64,000 nt of DNA, taken from assembly GCF_903995425.1 (NCBI RefSeq), contig NC_050452.1, positions 16,561,516 to 16,625,515 of the forward strand, given 5' to 3'. Source of the stretch: Onychomys torridus (Eukaryota; Chordata; Mammalia; Rodentia; Cricetidae). Numbering within the stretch: position 1 is the first letter of the stretch; the number at the start of each line of letters is the position of its first letter. The notes below the pieces were generated by a model. It was not told the DNA's origin, searched no databases, and saw only the letters and a list, made by a program, of their open reading frames with translations. This document shows positions 46,745-59,914 of the stretch, piece after piece. A program made the position numbers and the translations under genes.

Positions 46745-48344
46745 TACTGGAGGACTATCAAAATTTCCCCAGGGATCAGCCCTAAGGAGATTTCTCCCAA
46801 ATTCCAATGGCGGAGGATAAACTGAGGGAATGAATCTAAGTACATCAAGTTCTTTAGTCCATCCACTTTATTCCTCTGAGATAAATTCTATCTATATAGC
46901 TACAATTCTGTTCTAATACTTAGCTCCTCTCTGTCCCTTCTCCTCCTGTTCTCTCATAACTAAGTTCTTTTGCATCTCCATCCTCATCCGCATCTTCATT
47001 CTTGTAAGTGGTTAGGTGAAACGTTATAGTTTGTCATAAATGTGCTCCAACCACAATCTTACAGGTGGTTAGGTAAAAAAGTCTATAAAGCCACTAAAAT
47101 GTAACTGTCTCTCTATTTCTATGTAACTGTATACTGGTAGGGTGGGGTAACTCTGCTCAGAGCTAGGAAACCTGCCTCAAAGCCACATTGCACCTGGTGT
47201 GCAAAAACCCCTTTGGTTCTGAGTCAATTGCTCTGGAATGCCATTCAGGCTGTGAGGAAAAGGAGGTTCTGAGCTTCATTTGCACAAGAAACAAAGTTAT
47301 ATACCTAAGTTCACCTGTCTCCTAGGCCTAGATAGGCAGTGTCTCTGTAAGGGTGTTTAACTTAATTCAGGAGACTAAGAGGTTGGTCTGAAATGCTTTG
47401 TCCTGTCTGCCTTTTGGCTTTGGATGCTAGAGAAGTATAACAGATAAAATACACTGTTAGAAGTTCTTGGGGAAGGTATTAGAGCACACAAGAAATTCAT
47501 AGCAGGAAATAGCTGACATGTTAAAAGCCAAATAACACCAAATACTCCTTGAGATTTGGGTTCCCCTGGAAGAATTCCTTGATTTTTCCAGGTACAGCTT
47601 TATCACATTCAGCTGAATTTGTATTACATATTTCTGCAGCTTGTAGCAGAGGACAGTGTGTTAACTGATACAAGCCAAGTACCAGAAGATAAACATCACC
47701 CAATATATCCTCTGTGTAGGATGTAGATGATGATCTGAAAGCAGGAATGTGTTACTAGGTAGAGGTTAGGAAAGATAGAGGATAAATTGGTATATTCATT
47801 ATTCCTTCCCTCTGTTACAGACAACTCAACAATAATCATAGGAGGCTGCCTTCCGGAGACATTACAGAAAGTTAGCCTGTCCCAGGTATGCAAGATTATT
47901 TCCTAACACCCAGAGAATTGTAGTGTAGACCACTTATAAGTTTTTATTTCTCTAAAGAACTCCATGAAGGGTATTAAACTCCTAGCATCTGGAAAAGGGC
48001 CTGCAGATTCAGGATTATGAAACTATTACTTCTTTAGGAGTTTGTACAAGGAGTAGGCTTTCTTTTTTCGTGTGGACTAGAATTTCTGTCCACTGTTCTG
48101 TTTTCTGGAAGCCCAGGGCTCTGCCTTAGGGAGTAAGGCTTCCTTTGAACCATAGCTTTGAATTGAAACAGCTGTTCTCTTCAGGGCCATTTGAGGTTTT
48201 CTTGCAGTTCAGGTGAAGCAGCGGTGGCTACAGCCACAGCATTCTGACACTGAAGGTGCTTTAGGTCCTTGCAAGGGCCCCTGAGGACTTGTCTCAGAAC
48301 CTTTGTTTTTTACATGTCACAGACTGCTGTGAAACTTCAGAATA

Positions 48345-48389
<45 letters not shown>

Positions 48390-49105
48390 AAAACAAAACA
48401 ATATGCAAGTTAAAGTCAATTTTGCAGGTTGTTTTTTTTTTTTTTCGTAGTTGTTTTTTTTGCTTAAGAGTGGTTGTAGCATTTTGAGAAATTTATAGGA
48501 AAATGTGAGGGAGACCCAATTATTAGGCTTCTGCTTTTATCTCTTTGCCTCTGGTCAAGCACTTACATGGAAAAACGTACATTCTTAGAGCTATCATTGT
48601 TACTTTCTTTCACCTCTAACTCCTTAACCACAACTGCATTGTCTTAACTTAATGGAAAATTTTGAACTTTATGTGACCAGGCATAGTGCTTTGAAGTTTC
48701 AGGTCCCTATCTATAATGATGGTCATTTCTCTGTTTCATCTCTCACTGAGTTAGCTGGGGCCTCAATATCTCAGAGGCTTTTTAGAATCATCCTACATTA
48801 CTTTAGATACTGTCCTATTTACTTTACTCTTTTTAAGGATCTGGAATTCCTATCATTTTCTGGAAGCTTTTATTCTTCCTGCTATCAAGGTCATATTTGT
48901 GTCAGTTGTTGCTTTGAAACTGCAGCCAAAATAACAATGTGCGATAGTATATTGTTACTGTGGCTGTCCCTTAACATTCCCCACAGACAACTCAGCCTAA
49001 AATATACATGGTTCATGTCCAGAGATGCTATAAGGAAATCCCCATTTATTAAAACATTTCAACATCAGAGCAAAGGTATAAAAGATAGTACTACTTACAT
49101 ATGAA
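46745..49105 (-). other. Unassigned region, possibly a degenerate antisense ERV
   Basis: On the minus strand 46745-47150 carries an AATAAA within LTR-like text ('ggaataaagtggatgga'), and GC-richer sequence follows to about 47700. No LTR pair, primer site or retroviral domain could be shown. A 150-codon frame at 48652-49104 (+) has no recognisable domain and could arise by chance. Confidence 0.25.
48345..48387 (+). repeat. (TG)n microsatellite
   Basis: About 21 TG units. Confidence 0.95.
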
Positions 49106-49164
49106 CTGTGTTGAATTAATAGAGACTTAGTCCTGCTGCTTTTCAAAATACAAATCAACAACAA

Positions 49165-49268
49165 CAAAAAAGACCCAAGGAAGATATAGAAACTGCCAAC
49201 ATGTACATTAAAAGATTCTCAACACCACTAGGAACTATCAAATGTAACTCAAAACTACCCTGAAGTAC
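49165..49268 (+). repeat. Degenerate L1 ORF2 fragment
   Basis: Text 'aactgccaacatgtacatt' through 'aatgtaactcaaaactacc' corresponds to a C-terminal part of L1 ORF2 in sense. Confidence 0.5.
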
Positions 49269-49270
49269 AT

Positions 49271-49275
<5 letters not shown>

Positions 49276-49323
<48 letters not shown>
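49276..49323 (+). repeat. (AC)n microsatellite
   Basis: About 24 AC units. Confidence 0.95.
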
Positions 49324-49326
<3 letters not shown>

Positions 49327-49339
49327 GGCTTTTATGAGT

Positions 49340-49720
49340 AAATAAGAAATTGAGACTTTCTGTCTCTTTTGTCACTTGTGCATGTGGTTGGTTGATAGTT
49401 ATCTTCCCAGAATCACCTGTGAGAATTTATTAAGTTTACAATGACTGAGATAAGAAGACCCATGTTGGCTCTCCATGGCACTGCTTTGTGGGCTGGTGTC
49501 CTAGACTGATAAAATACCTAAAGTAAGCTAAGCAGTAGCCTTTATCTATCTCTGTCTCTTGACTAAGGGCAAAATGTGACCAGAGACCCCAAGTTCCTGC
49601 CAATGTGACCTTCCAACCATGCTTGACTATACCCTTAATAATAACTTTTTCCTTCCTTAGATAGCATTATTCATATATTTTATCTTACAGGAACAAGGAA
49701 AAGTAATTAACGAAGCAGGA
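49340..49720 (+). repeat. MaLR-like muroid repeat (tentative)
   Basis: The segment around 'ggctggtgtcctagactga' and the end 'aggaacaaggaaaagtaat' fit the 3' half of a common rodent LTR-like repeat. Confidence 0.4.
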
Positions 49721-49784
49721 CAGCAGGATCAGTTGCTAAGAGTCATATGCCCACTTCTTCAGTAAGTCAAGCATGGAAATAATA

Positions 49785-49960
49785 TAATAAGGAATTCTAC
49801 TCCTAGGCATGTACAGAAAAGAACTAAAAACTGTGTCAAGTGAATACATGTGCACATTCATTTATAGAAGCAATGCACTTAATACATGGCACTTAAAAGA
49901 CAGAACACACTAAGGCTGATATCAGTACACACAGAAATGGAAAGGAAGGATGCAGGGAAC
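49785..49960 (+). repeat. Degenerate L1 ORF2 3' fragment
   Basis: 'aggaattctactcctaggc' and 'catgtgcacattcatttat' match the order of L1 ORF2 C-terminal coding text. It probably belongs to the same old copy as 49165-49268, split by the intervening repeat. Confidence 0.5.
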
Positions 49961-50735
49961 TGGCATAATAGAATCAAATTCCATATTGCTGAAAGTGACA
50001 CATATTGGTTTTCCTCCTTTTCTGTGGCAGATTATGAATAGAATATCTAGAATATTGTGAGTGGTCATAAGCAATGAAAGCAGAAGCTGGAAGTATGCAG
50101 TACAGGTTTACTTTTGGTGATAATTAAGTATTTCTGGATGACATTCAGCTTGTAGATACAGGGAAAAACTCCCTACCTCCACATGCGTTCAATGCTGACT
50201 GAGTTAATCACCCAGGAAATTCAATAAACCTTCAGAAATAAATTCTGGTCCTTCTGTCATTCATCACAGCCAAAATGTGCAAAGCAATTTTTTAGTCATT
50301 GGTATGATGGGAAAGCCTTGTCTCAGATGTGTCTCTCTAAGGGAATTTCACAACCTACTGCAGACATCTATCTTAGAAACATAGAACTTGATGCATGTTG
50401 GCAATCTGAACCATGCATTAATTAATAATATTAATCAGTCAGATGGTGAAAAATATATTAGGGTTCAAAAGTGAATTACTGCTATTAATTTTACTTAAAA
50501 CAGCTGTCAACTGTGAAATGGACTAATGTGAAGCAACATAAGATATAAAGTCTGATGATATCCTGTCCACATATGTTTATGTTGATAAACCTGAGAGCAG
50601 TTGTAAGAGAATATCTGCAGTCAAGGACAGAGATAGAAGTGTCGATACAGCTGTGCTCCTCCACCTACAGGGGATCACTTCTCAGACTCCAGCTTCTGAT
50701 TGAAACTACATATGATAGTGAATTAAGAACAATGA
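49961..50735. other. Unassigned noncoding sequence
   Basis: No recognised gene or repeat. Confidence 0.4.
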
Positions 50736-50736
50736 C

Positions 50737-50890
50737 TCTTGGGCCAGAGAGGTGGCTCAGCTGGTAGCTGCACTTGCTGCCAAGCCTGGGGATCTAGATT
50801 GAATCCTAGGGCCCACATGCTGGAAAGAGAGAACAAACTCCTGATAGTTGTCCTCTTATCTCCACATATGTGCTTTGTGTATATGAATGG
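50737..50890 (+). repeat. B3-type SINE, sense
   Basis: Head 'gggccagagaggtggctca', then 'cttgctgccaagcctgggg', 'gggcccacatgctggaaag' and 'gatagttgtcctcttatct'. A clear B3 in sense. Confidence 0.9.
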
Positions 50891-51084
50891 AGGGGATACT
50901 GGAAATCTTAGTGAATGAAGTCCTGAATGAACATTTGCTGTTGACATAAACGTGACCATGTCAAGGACCCCAAAGGCTCAGGCATTTGGACAAATTGCCT
51001 TCCTTTCTGGTACAAGTGTGAGTGTTGACAATGTGTGCAGAAAGTGTCCACCATAGGTTTCTACCCTTTGACAGTCATGGCACA

Positions 51085-51390
51085 GAGATTGCTCCACTAC
51101 AGAGTTTGCTCCAAACACAGTTAGCTAAACCTGTTTTCTTGATCGAACTGTATACAATAAATTCTGCCTCCTGGTTTATTTGTATGTAGTAAGCCTGCCT
51201 CCTTGTCCTGCCTTTCAGTTCAACTGTACACGATATATAAGCTGAGCTTTCAGGGTGCTGCAGTTTCACCATCAGAGGGACCAGCCACCCAGACACAATA
51301 TTTCTGTGTGTCTGTTTATTTCCCTTTTCTTCATTACCTCATTTCCTCCAGTCAGACCTAAGTCTCTGGAGCTGTACAAAGATATAACAA
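51085..51390 (+). repeat. Probable LTR-like rodent repeat
   Basis: It contains 'acgatatataagctgagct' (TATA-like), 'cagtttcaccatcagaggg' and 'agtctctggagctgtacaa', typical of a rodent LTR seen elsewhere. No ends or TSD could be fixed. Confidence 0.4.
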
Positions 51391-51712
51391 ATAAATAAAT
51401 AGATAAAAATTATACAAATGTTATAAAGAGCATAACTGTATACTAAGATATAACAATTATGACATATTAGCAAGAAATAAATGTTGCTTTTCTCTATGAA
51501 AACATTATGTTATGCTATATTTCACTTTCTTTTATGATTGTATGAACCCACCCAAATCAGACACATATAACTATAATAGTGGAAATACTAAAGCCAAACT
51601 GTATTTTGGATAAGGTGAGATTATATTACTCATTGTTATTACACTTGGAAAAGATAATTATGAACCCATTGCAGACTATGATACTGATTTTAATGACTTA
51701 AAAATATGTGCC

Positions 51713-51713
<1 letters not shown>

Positions 51714-51747
<34 letters not shown>

Positions 51748-51801
51748 GCATGCATGTGCATGAGTGCTTGTGTGTGTGTGTATGTGTGTGTGTGTGTGTG
51801 T
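51714..51801 (+). repeat. (TG)n microsatellite, interrupted
   Basis: TG runs with CA/TGCA interruptions over about 88 bp. Confidence 0.95.
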
Positions 51802-52486
51802 ACATGTGTGAGTATAGGTATTCATAGAGGCAACAAGAGGATGCAAGCTCCTCTGCAGCTGGAGGTGGAGGCCTTGTTAACTATTCATTATGGATGCAGG
51901 GCAGGTGGGGGCGGGGAACCTAATCTGGTCTACAGCAAGAGAAGGAAGGGCTCTTGCCAAGCTCTCAGCCCCTGTACTGGCTTTGGACAGACAAAACAAG
52001 GAACATGAAATTTTGTAGACACTGGTTATGCTGAAGTCATATGCCAGCCAATGGTCTGTTTCTTCATCTTACCCAAGATGATTTGTTAACCTTGCGGCTA
52101 GATCTGAGTGCAGGCACCCAACCACACTAATGCCAGTACTTATGATTTACATTGATATTTATTCTTTGATCTTGGAAATTTTCCTCTAAAAAAAGAGGAA
52201 TTCTACATAATCATCTTCAAATTTCTGTTCATGATAAAGGGAACACAAATCAAAGTAGCTAATGCATCTTAATATTCTTTCATGAAGGCATATTACACTC
52301 TGCAAGTGTAATTTATTCACAGCTTAGTAAATGTCTCTATGGGAAGCTGACCGAGGATTAGCATTAAAAATATAATCTAGGGTAAAGGACACCCAACCAG
52401 TTTGTTTGTCTTACCAAATGTTGCAAGGTAAAATAGGAGAATCAGTGTAGTTTGCAGCTGAGACTGACAATGGAGAGCTTAATGCA
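51802..52486. other. Unassigned noncoding sequence
   Basis: No recognised gene or repeat. It ends at the L1 target-site duplication. Confidence 0.45.
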
Positions 52487-52496
52487 AATGAAACTA

Positions 52497-53500
52497 GGGA
52501 CAACAGCCATCCCAGGAGGACCTGCCCAACTTGGCCCCAGTTTCTGGCCATTAATCAGGCCCTGCAGGAAGGCTCCCCTTTTCCAAGACTACAGGCAGAC
52601 ACTGCACTCTCAACACCCTGCCCCCACGCCCATCTGCTGGAGACCCCAGCCACTTCCTGAGAATGGGAGACCATCCCCCAGCTTCCATCCTGCCCTGGAA
52701 CTCCCACCTGGACTAGAGGTGAGTGCCTGGGGTCACACCCAGAGAAGCCCTCACCTGGGTCACAGCCTGGGGCACCAGCCACTCCAGGGAAGAGGTGCCC
52801 ACTTGGGCCCCAGGTTCTGGCCATAGGGCAGGACACCCCATCCCCACTGGGAATGTTACCCCTTTCCAAGACCCTCTGGTGAAACCTACAACCTCCATGC
52901 CCTGCCCCACACCAATTTGGCCAAGAACCCAGCCACTTCCTGAGACTCAGAGACCAGCCCCCAGCTACCATCCACACCAGAACTCCCATCTGCATCAGAG
53001 GTGAGTGCCTGGGGTTATAGTAAGATAGGCAACTGGCCCTGGGTCCCACACCTGGACACCAGCCATCCTGGGAAGACCTGGACAACTTGGCCCCAGTTTC
53101 CAGTCATTAGTCAGGCCCTGAAGGAAGGCTTCCCTTTCCAAGACTGCAGGCCAACCCTGCTGTCTCCACACCCTGCCTCCACACAAATTTGCACGAGACC
53201 CCAGCCACTTCCTGAGACTCAGAGACCAGCCCCCAGCTCCCATCTTGCCCTAGAACTCCCATCTGGACCAGAGCTTCCAAACTGTCCCAGAATTCCTATC
53301 TGCACAAGAGGATTGCCCATCTGGACAAGATAAGGAGATCCCAGGGACTTCCTGAGACTCAGAGTCCAGCCCCCCAGCTCCTATCCAGCCAGGATTCTCA
53401 TCTAGACCATAGCTCCCATCTGGATCAGAGAGAGGCTTCCTAAATCTGTCAGCTCAGTCTGGACCAAGTACACTGATGAGACCAAGAATGAACCCACAAG
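52497..53500 (+). promoter_or_regulatory. L1 5' UTR with about three tandem promoter monomers
   Basis: A block 'acttggccccagtttct' recurs in variant form at about 52530, 52806 and 53090, spacing about 275 and 283 bp. A block 'cagccacttcctgaga' recurs likewise. The first unit is truncated at the insertion boundary. Tandem monomers are the usual Pol II promoter design of murine L1 5' ends. GC content is far above the surroundings, which explains the long antisense open frames here. Confidence 0.85.
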
Positions 53501-53503
53501 GAG

Positions 53504-54590
53504 ATGGGCAGATATCAAGGCAGAAGTACATACAACAAAATAAAGAGCAATATAGCATCACCAGAATCTAGCCCTTCTCCAACAGCTAGACCTGAACATC
53601 ATGGAATGGAAGAAGAAGAAGAAAACAACCTTATAAGAGCCTTATATAGAAGAAATCAAAAATAAAGTGGAGGAACAGACAAAAAAAAAAATGGGAAGAA
53701 CGCACTAAAAAACTAGAGGAAAGGACAATTAAAGCAGAAGAAAACAATAAGTCCCTGTAAGAAAATCAGGAAAAAGCAAGGGAAACACTCCAAGAACTGA
53801 AGAGGGAAATTGACAAAATGAAGAAGACACTAGCAGAGGGAATACTGGAAATATAAAATGTGAATAAACAAACAGGAACTTCACATGTAAGTATAACCAA
53901 CAGAATGCAAGAGATGGAAGAGAGGATCTCTGGTGTTGAAGATAAAGCAGAAGAAATAGATTCATCAGTCAAAGAAAACACTAAAACCAACAAAGTCATG
54001 ACCCAAAATGTCCAAGAAATTTGGGACACCATGGAAAGACCAAAGCAATGAATAATAGGGATAGAGGAAGGAGAAGAATACCAACTCAAAGGCACAGAAA
54101 ATATATTTAACAAGAGCATAGAAGAAAACTTTCCCAACTTAAAGAAGGAAATGCCTACAAAGATACAAGAAGCCTATAGAACACCAAACAGACTAGAACC
54201 CCCAAAAAAGTCCCCTTGCCACATAATAATTAAACAACTAAACGTACAGAATAAAGAAAGAATATTAAAGGCAGCAAAGGAAAAAGGCTAAGTGACTTAC
54301 AATGGCAAACCAATCAGATTAACACCTGATTTCTCAATGGAGACTTTAATAGCCAGAAGGACATGGACAGATATAATGCAGACACTATGAGACCATGGAT
54401 GCCAGCCTAGACTAATATACCCAGCAAAACTTTCAATCATCATAGATGGAGTGAACAAGAACTTCTGAGACAAAACCAGATTTAAACAATACGAATCCAC
54501 AAACTCAGCCATACAGAAAGCACTAGAAGGAAAATTCCAACCTAAGGAAGGCAGATACACCCATGAAAACACAGGCAATAGATAACACCA
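53504..54590 (+). pseudogene. L1 ORF1 (RNA-binding protein), broken
   Basis: The ATG at 53504 opens MGRYQGRSTY and runs 53 codons to a stop at 53663. The reading frame then continues in pieces. A charged heptad-like coiled-coil region (ELKREIDKMKKTL, then MEERISGVEDKAEE) spans about 53780-54050. The conserved downstream part (IIGIEEGEEYQ, then EAYRTPNRLEPP) corresponds to the RNA-binding domain. Several in-frame stops inactivate it. Confidence 0.82.
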
Positions 54591-54669
54591 CAGCAGTAAA
54601 CCCCAAAGAAGAGAAGTACACACACTACCACCAAAAAATAAAAATAATAACAGGAATGAACAATCACTA

Positions 54670-57600
54670 GTCATTAATATCCCTTAATATCAATGGACTT
54701 AATTCACCTATAAAAAGACACAGAATAACAGAATGGATACGAAAACAGGACACATCTTTCTGCTGCATACAAGAAACACACCTCAAATTCAAAGACAGAC
54801 ACCTCCTAAGAATAAAAGGCTGGGAAAGGACTTTCCAATCAAATGGTCTTAAGAATCAAGTTGGTGTAGCCATCCTACTATCCAGCAAAATAGACTTCAA
54901 ATTAAAATCAATCAAAAGAGATGATGAAGGACATTATCTACTCATCACAGGAAAGATCCACCAAGATGAAGTCTCAATTCTGAACATTTATGCCCCAAAC
55001 ACAAGGGCACCTACATATGTAACGGAAACATTACTAAAGCTTAAATCACATCTAAAACCCCACACATTAATAGTGGGAGACTTCAACACCCCACTTTCAC
55101 CTCTGGCAAATTGATACTTAACAGAGAAATAATGGTCTTAAGTGATGTTATAGCTCAAATGGACTTAATCACTATCTACAGAACATTCCACCCGAACAAA
55201 AAAGGAATATACCTTTTTCTCAGCACCCCATGGAACCTTCTCTAAAATCGACCACATACTTGGCCACAAAGCAAATCTCAACAGATACAAAACAATTGGA
55301 ATAACCTCCAGTGTTCTGTCGGACCACCATGGTGTAAAGTTAGATTTCTACAACAACAACAACAAAAACCCTACAGAAATCCTATAATCTCATGGAAACT
55401 GAATAATGCTCAACTGAATCACCAATGGGTTAAGGAAGAAATAAAGAAATAAATTAAAGACTTCCTAGAGAACAATGAAAATCAATACAACACATACCCA
55501 AACTTATGGGACACTATGAAAGCAGTGCTAAGAGAGAAATTCATAGAACTAAATGCCCACATAAAGAAGCTGGAGAAATCTCACATTAGTGACTTGACAG
55601 CACACCTGAAAGCCCCTGAACAGGAAGAAGCAAAGTCTTCCAGGAGGAACAGATGCCAGGAAATTATCAAATTGAGAGCTCAAAACAATAAAATAGAAAT
55701 AAAGAGGACAATACAAAGGATTAATCAAACAAAGAGTTGGTTGTTTGAGAAGATCAACAAGATAGTCAAGCCCTTATTCAAACTAACCAAAAGACAGAGA
55801 GAGAGCATCCAGATTAACAAAATCAGAAATGAGAAGGGGGACATAATAACAGACAATGAGGAAATCCACAGAATCATCAGGTCATACTTCAAAAACCTCT
55901 ACTCCAATAAACTGGAAAATCTAAAAGAAATGGAGTTACCACATACCTAAGTTAAATCAAGACCAGATAAACCATTTAAATAGTCCAATAAGCCCTAAGG
56001 AAATAGAATCAGTCATTAAAAGTCTTCCAACCAAAAAAAGCCCAGGACCAGATGGTTACATTGCAAAATTCTACCAGATCTTCCAAGAAGACGTAATACC
56101 AATACTCTTTAAATTGTTCCACACAATAGAAGCAGAAGGAATATAACCGAACTCCTTCTGTGAGGCTACAATTACCCTAATTCCTAAACCAAACAAAGAT
56201 GCAACAAAGAAAGAGAAATACAGACCGATCTTCCTCGTGAACCTTGATGCAAAAATACTCAATAAAATGCTGGCAAACAGACTCCAAGAACACATCAAAA
56301 CAATTATCCACCATGATCAAGTAGGCTTCATCCCAGGGATGCAAGGGTGGTTCAACATACAAAAGTCCGTCAATGTAACATATAACAAATTCAAAGAAAA
56401 AAAAAAACAAAAAAAAAACACATGATCATCTCACTAGATGCATAAAAGGCATTTGACAAAATCTAACACCCCTTCATGATAAAGGTGTTGGAGCGATCAG
56501 GCATACAGGAAACATACCTAAACATAATAAAGGCAATTTACAGCAAGCCAACAGCCAACATCAAATTAAGTGGAGAGAAACTCAAAGCAATACCACTAAA
56601 CTCAGGAACAAGGCAAGGCTGTCCCCTCTCCCCATACTTATTCAATATAGTACTTGAAGTTCTAGTCAGAGCTATAAGACAATACAAGGAGATTAAGAGG
56701 ATACAAATTGGAAAGGAAGAAGTCAAGCTTTCCCTATTTGCAGATGAAATGATAGTATACATGAGTGACCCCAAAAATTCAACCAAGGAACTGATACAGC
56801 TAATAAAAACCTTCAGCAACATAGCAGGGTACAAGATCAACTCAAAAAAATGAGTAGCCCTCTTATATACAATAGACAAACAGGCTGAGAAGGAAATCAG
56901 AGATACATCACCCTTTACAATAGCCACAAATGATATAAAATACCTTGGGGTTACTCTAACTAAGCATGTGAAGGACCTATATGAAAAGAACTTTAAGTCC
57001 CTGAAAAAAGAAATTGAAGAAGATATCAGAAAATGGAAAGATCTCCCATGCTCATGGATAGGCAGGATTAACACACTAAAAATGGCGATCTTACCAAAAG
57101 CAATCTACAGATTAAATGCAATTCCAATCAAATTACCAACACAATTCTTCACAGATCTGGAAAGAATAATACTTATCTCCATATGGAAAAACAAAAAACC
57201 CAGGATAGCCAAAAGAACCCTGTACAATAAAACAACCTCTGGAGGCATCACGATCCCGGAACTCAAGCTCTACTATAGAGCTATTGTAATAAAAACAGCT
57301 TGGTACTGGCATTAAAAACCAACATGTGGACCAATGGAATTGAACAGAAGACCCTGACTTTAACCCGCACACCTATGAACATATAATTTTGACAAAGAAG
57401 CTAAAACTGTACAATGGAAAAAAGAAAGCATCTCAGCAAATGGTGTTGTCATAACTGGATGCCAATGTGTAGAGGGCTGCAAATAGATCCATATCTGTCA
57501 CCATGCACAAAACTTAATTCCAAGTGGATGAAAGACCTCAACATAAACCCATTTACTCTGAACCTGATAGAAGAGAAAGTAGGAAGTACTCTTGAACTCA

Positions 57601-58398
57601 CTGGCACCAGAGATCAATTTCTAAATATAACACCAGTAGCACAGACACTGAGAGAAACAATCAATCAATGGGATCTCTTGAAACTGAGAAGCTTTTGTAG
57701 AGCAAAGGACATGGTCAACAAGACAAAGTGACAGCCTATAGCATGGGAAATGGTCTTCACCAACCCCACATCTGACAGAGGACTGATATCCAGAATATAT
57801 AAAGAACTCAAGAAATTAGACATCAAAACGCCCAACAGTCCAATTAAGAAATGGGCTATAGAACTAAACAGAGAATTCTCAACTGAGGAATTTCAAATGC
57901 ATGAAAGACATTTAAGGAATTGCTCAACATCCCTAATTATTAAATGCAAATCAAAACTACTCTGAGATACCACCTTATACCTGTCAGAATGGCTAAGATA
58001 AAAAACACATAAGACAGCTTATGCTGGAGAGGATGTGGAGCAAGGAGAACTCTCCGCTGCTGGTGGCAATGCAAGCTTGTACAGACACTTTGGAAATCAA
58101 TATGGCTCTTACTTAGAAAATTGGGAATCAATCACCCCCAAGACCCAGCTGTAGAACTCTTTGGCATATGCCCAAGAAATTCTCAATCATACCACAAGGG
58201 CAGTTGCTTAGCTATGTTCATGTCAGCATTGTTTGTAATAGCCAGAACCTGGAAAAACCTAAATGCCCTTCACCTGAAGAATGGATAAAGAAAATATGGT
58301 ACATATACACAATGGAGTACTACTCAGCAGAGAAAAACAATGACATCATGAGGTTTGCAGGCAAATGGATGGATCTAAAAAAAAATCATCCTGAGTGA
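54670..58398 (+). pseudogene. L1 ORF2 (endonuclease and reverse transcriptase), broken
   Basis: The endonuclease part starts at INGLNSPIKRHR (about 54690) and keeps QETH (about 54770), VGDFNTPL (about 55075) and SDHHG (about 55320). The reverse transcriptase lies around 55950-56860 with GTRQGCPLSPYLFN (about 56610). The catalytic box reads FADEMIVY at 56737-56760: the second aspartate is Glu (GAA at 56746-56748) where L1 normally has Asp. The C-terminal part ends MRFAGKWMDLKKNHPE with stop at 58398. At least several stops and frameshifts are present (55110, 55390, 56450, 57315, 57730). Confidence 0.9.
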
Positions 58399-58564
58399 GG
58401 TAACCCAGACTCAGAAGGACAAACATGGTATATACTCATTCATAGGAGGATAATAGATTTAAAACACAGATGACTAGACTGCTACACAACTCCAGGGAGG
58501 CTGCCTAGAAAATGGGACCCTAGGAAAGACACAGGGATCACCCAATGACAGAGAAATGGATGAG

Positions 58565-58932
58565 TGTAGTTAGGAATTTTCCTGCCTGGCCCAGTCAGGA
58601 CAAATCTCTCTTACCCGCCAGTCCCACAGTCGCTCAGACCCAACCAAGAAAGCACACAGAAACTTACATTGTTTAGAAACTGTATGGCCATGGCAGGCTT
58701 CTTGTTATCTGCTTCTTCTATCTTAAATTAACCCATTTCTGTTAGTCTATACTTTGCCACATGGCTTGTGGCTTACCAGTGTCTTTACATATCGCTTTTC
58801 ATGGCGGCGGCTGGCGGTGTCTCTCTCCAACCTTCTACTTCCCAGAATTCTCTTCTCTCTTGTCCCGCCTATACTTCCTGCCTGGCCACTGGCCAATCAG
58901 AACTTTATTTACACAGAACGATATCCACAGCA
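58565..58932 (-). repeat. 3' LTR of the mys-like element
   Basis: 368 bp and TG...CA. It retains three CpG-type states that differ from the other LTR. Confidence 0.95.
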
Positions 58933-59635
58933 CTTCCCCTTTTCTTTTTTTTAAAGGAAGGTTTTAACTTTTACATAGTATAATTACATATAACGAAACA
59001 ATTATCTAGCAAGAATTACAGTTACAATATTAAAGAAGATATCCTATCTATCTTAATTCATAGATGACTAATTATTAATCTATTTTTAATTATCCATTTC
59101 AATTTAAAATGAGCTATACAAACATAATACCTTAAACACGATTAGAAATATATACATAGTATAACAAAATTAACTTTAAGTTTGTATCAATAGACTAAAA
59201 TCTAAACCAATGTAAAACATTTTAAACAAGTTGTTGCTCTTTAGAAGTTCCCTAATCTACCCATTCATCCTATTATATCTATATCATATTTCCCCTTTCT
59301 TCTTTAGAAAGAGATCTCATTTATAATCAACCTGCTTTAAAGAAAAATATTGTTTTTTCTCTGTCCCACACCAGAGGGCTCTTTTGATTTGGGACACAAG
59401 AATCTCTTAACCTTTTCTTTTAGCAATATGTCTGGGTTTAGAGAAGGAGTGAGCCAATTCCATCTCCAAAGCCAGCTTGATCATTTTGGGAATGTGGGCG
59501 TAGTTTCTCTTACTACTTCCTGCTGGAGGGGGGCGCTGTATCTTATGGGGACACAAAGAAAATTTTAGGATTATAGAGTAGTCCATTAGGGTGAACCTCT
59601 GAGCCAGTTGCCTTGAAACCATTCTGGATGTTGGA

Positions 59636-59914
59636 TCATCTGGGCCACTGTGTCATCGGAGACCTTTCAGGTGGTCTTGGCTGATCAAACCTGATATATC
59701 TTAATCTGGAACAAATCCACAGCCTCTGGCTTTCTGTGGAAACAAAAGCAGAGACTCTTTTCCAAAGCAACATATCCTTATATCCAAATTTCAAAGTCAA
59801 GGTACCTTTAAAATTTACATATTTGTTTAACTCAACAGCTTTTATGATCAAATCTTTTTCTGTGGTTAAAAATCCCAAAGACAAGACAAACCAGATTCTC
59901 TGTGTAATATCCAT
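59636..59914 (-). other. 92-codon open frame, counterpart of 21451-21729
   Basis: Same start, stop and length as the frame in the older copy. About 5 base differences, 2 of them amino-acid changing (Asn to Tyr and Asn to Ser). No domain recognised. It precedes a second shared frame at 59407-59622, whose 3' part differs between copies by indels. Confidence 0.35.

Noticed and set aside
48652..49104. 150-codon open frame as a possible gene
   Set aside because: No domain, no splice or promoter context, and a length that is expected about once by chance in a window this size and composition.
52555..53085. 176-codon antisense open frame and other long frames at 52.4-53.3 kb
   Set aside because: They lie in the GC-rich tandem monomers of the L1 5' UTR on both strands. 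Stop-poor composition explains them.
56538..57074. 178-codon antisense open frame
   Set aside because: It is antisense to L1 ORF2, where codon composition leaves few stops on the opposite strand. No independent domain is seen.
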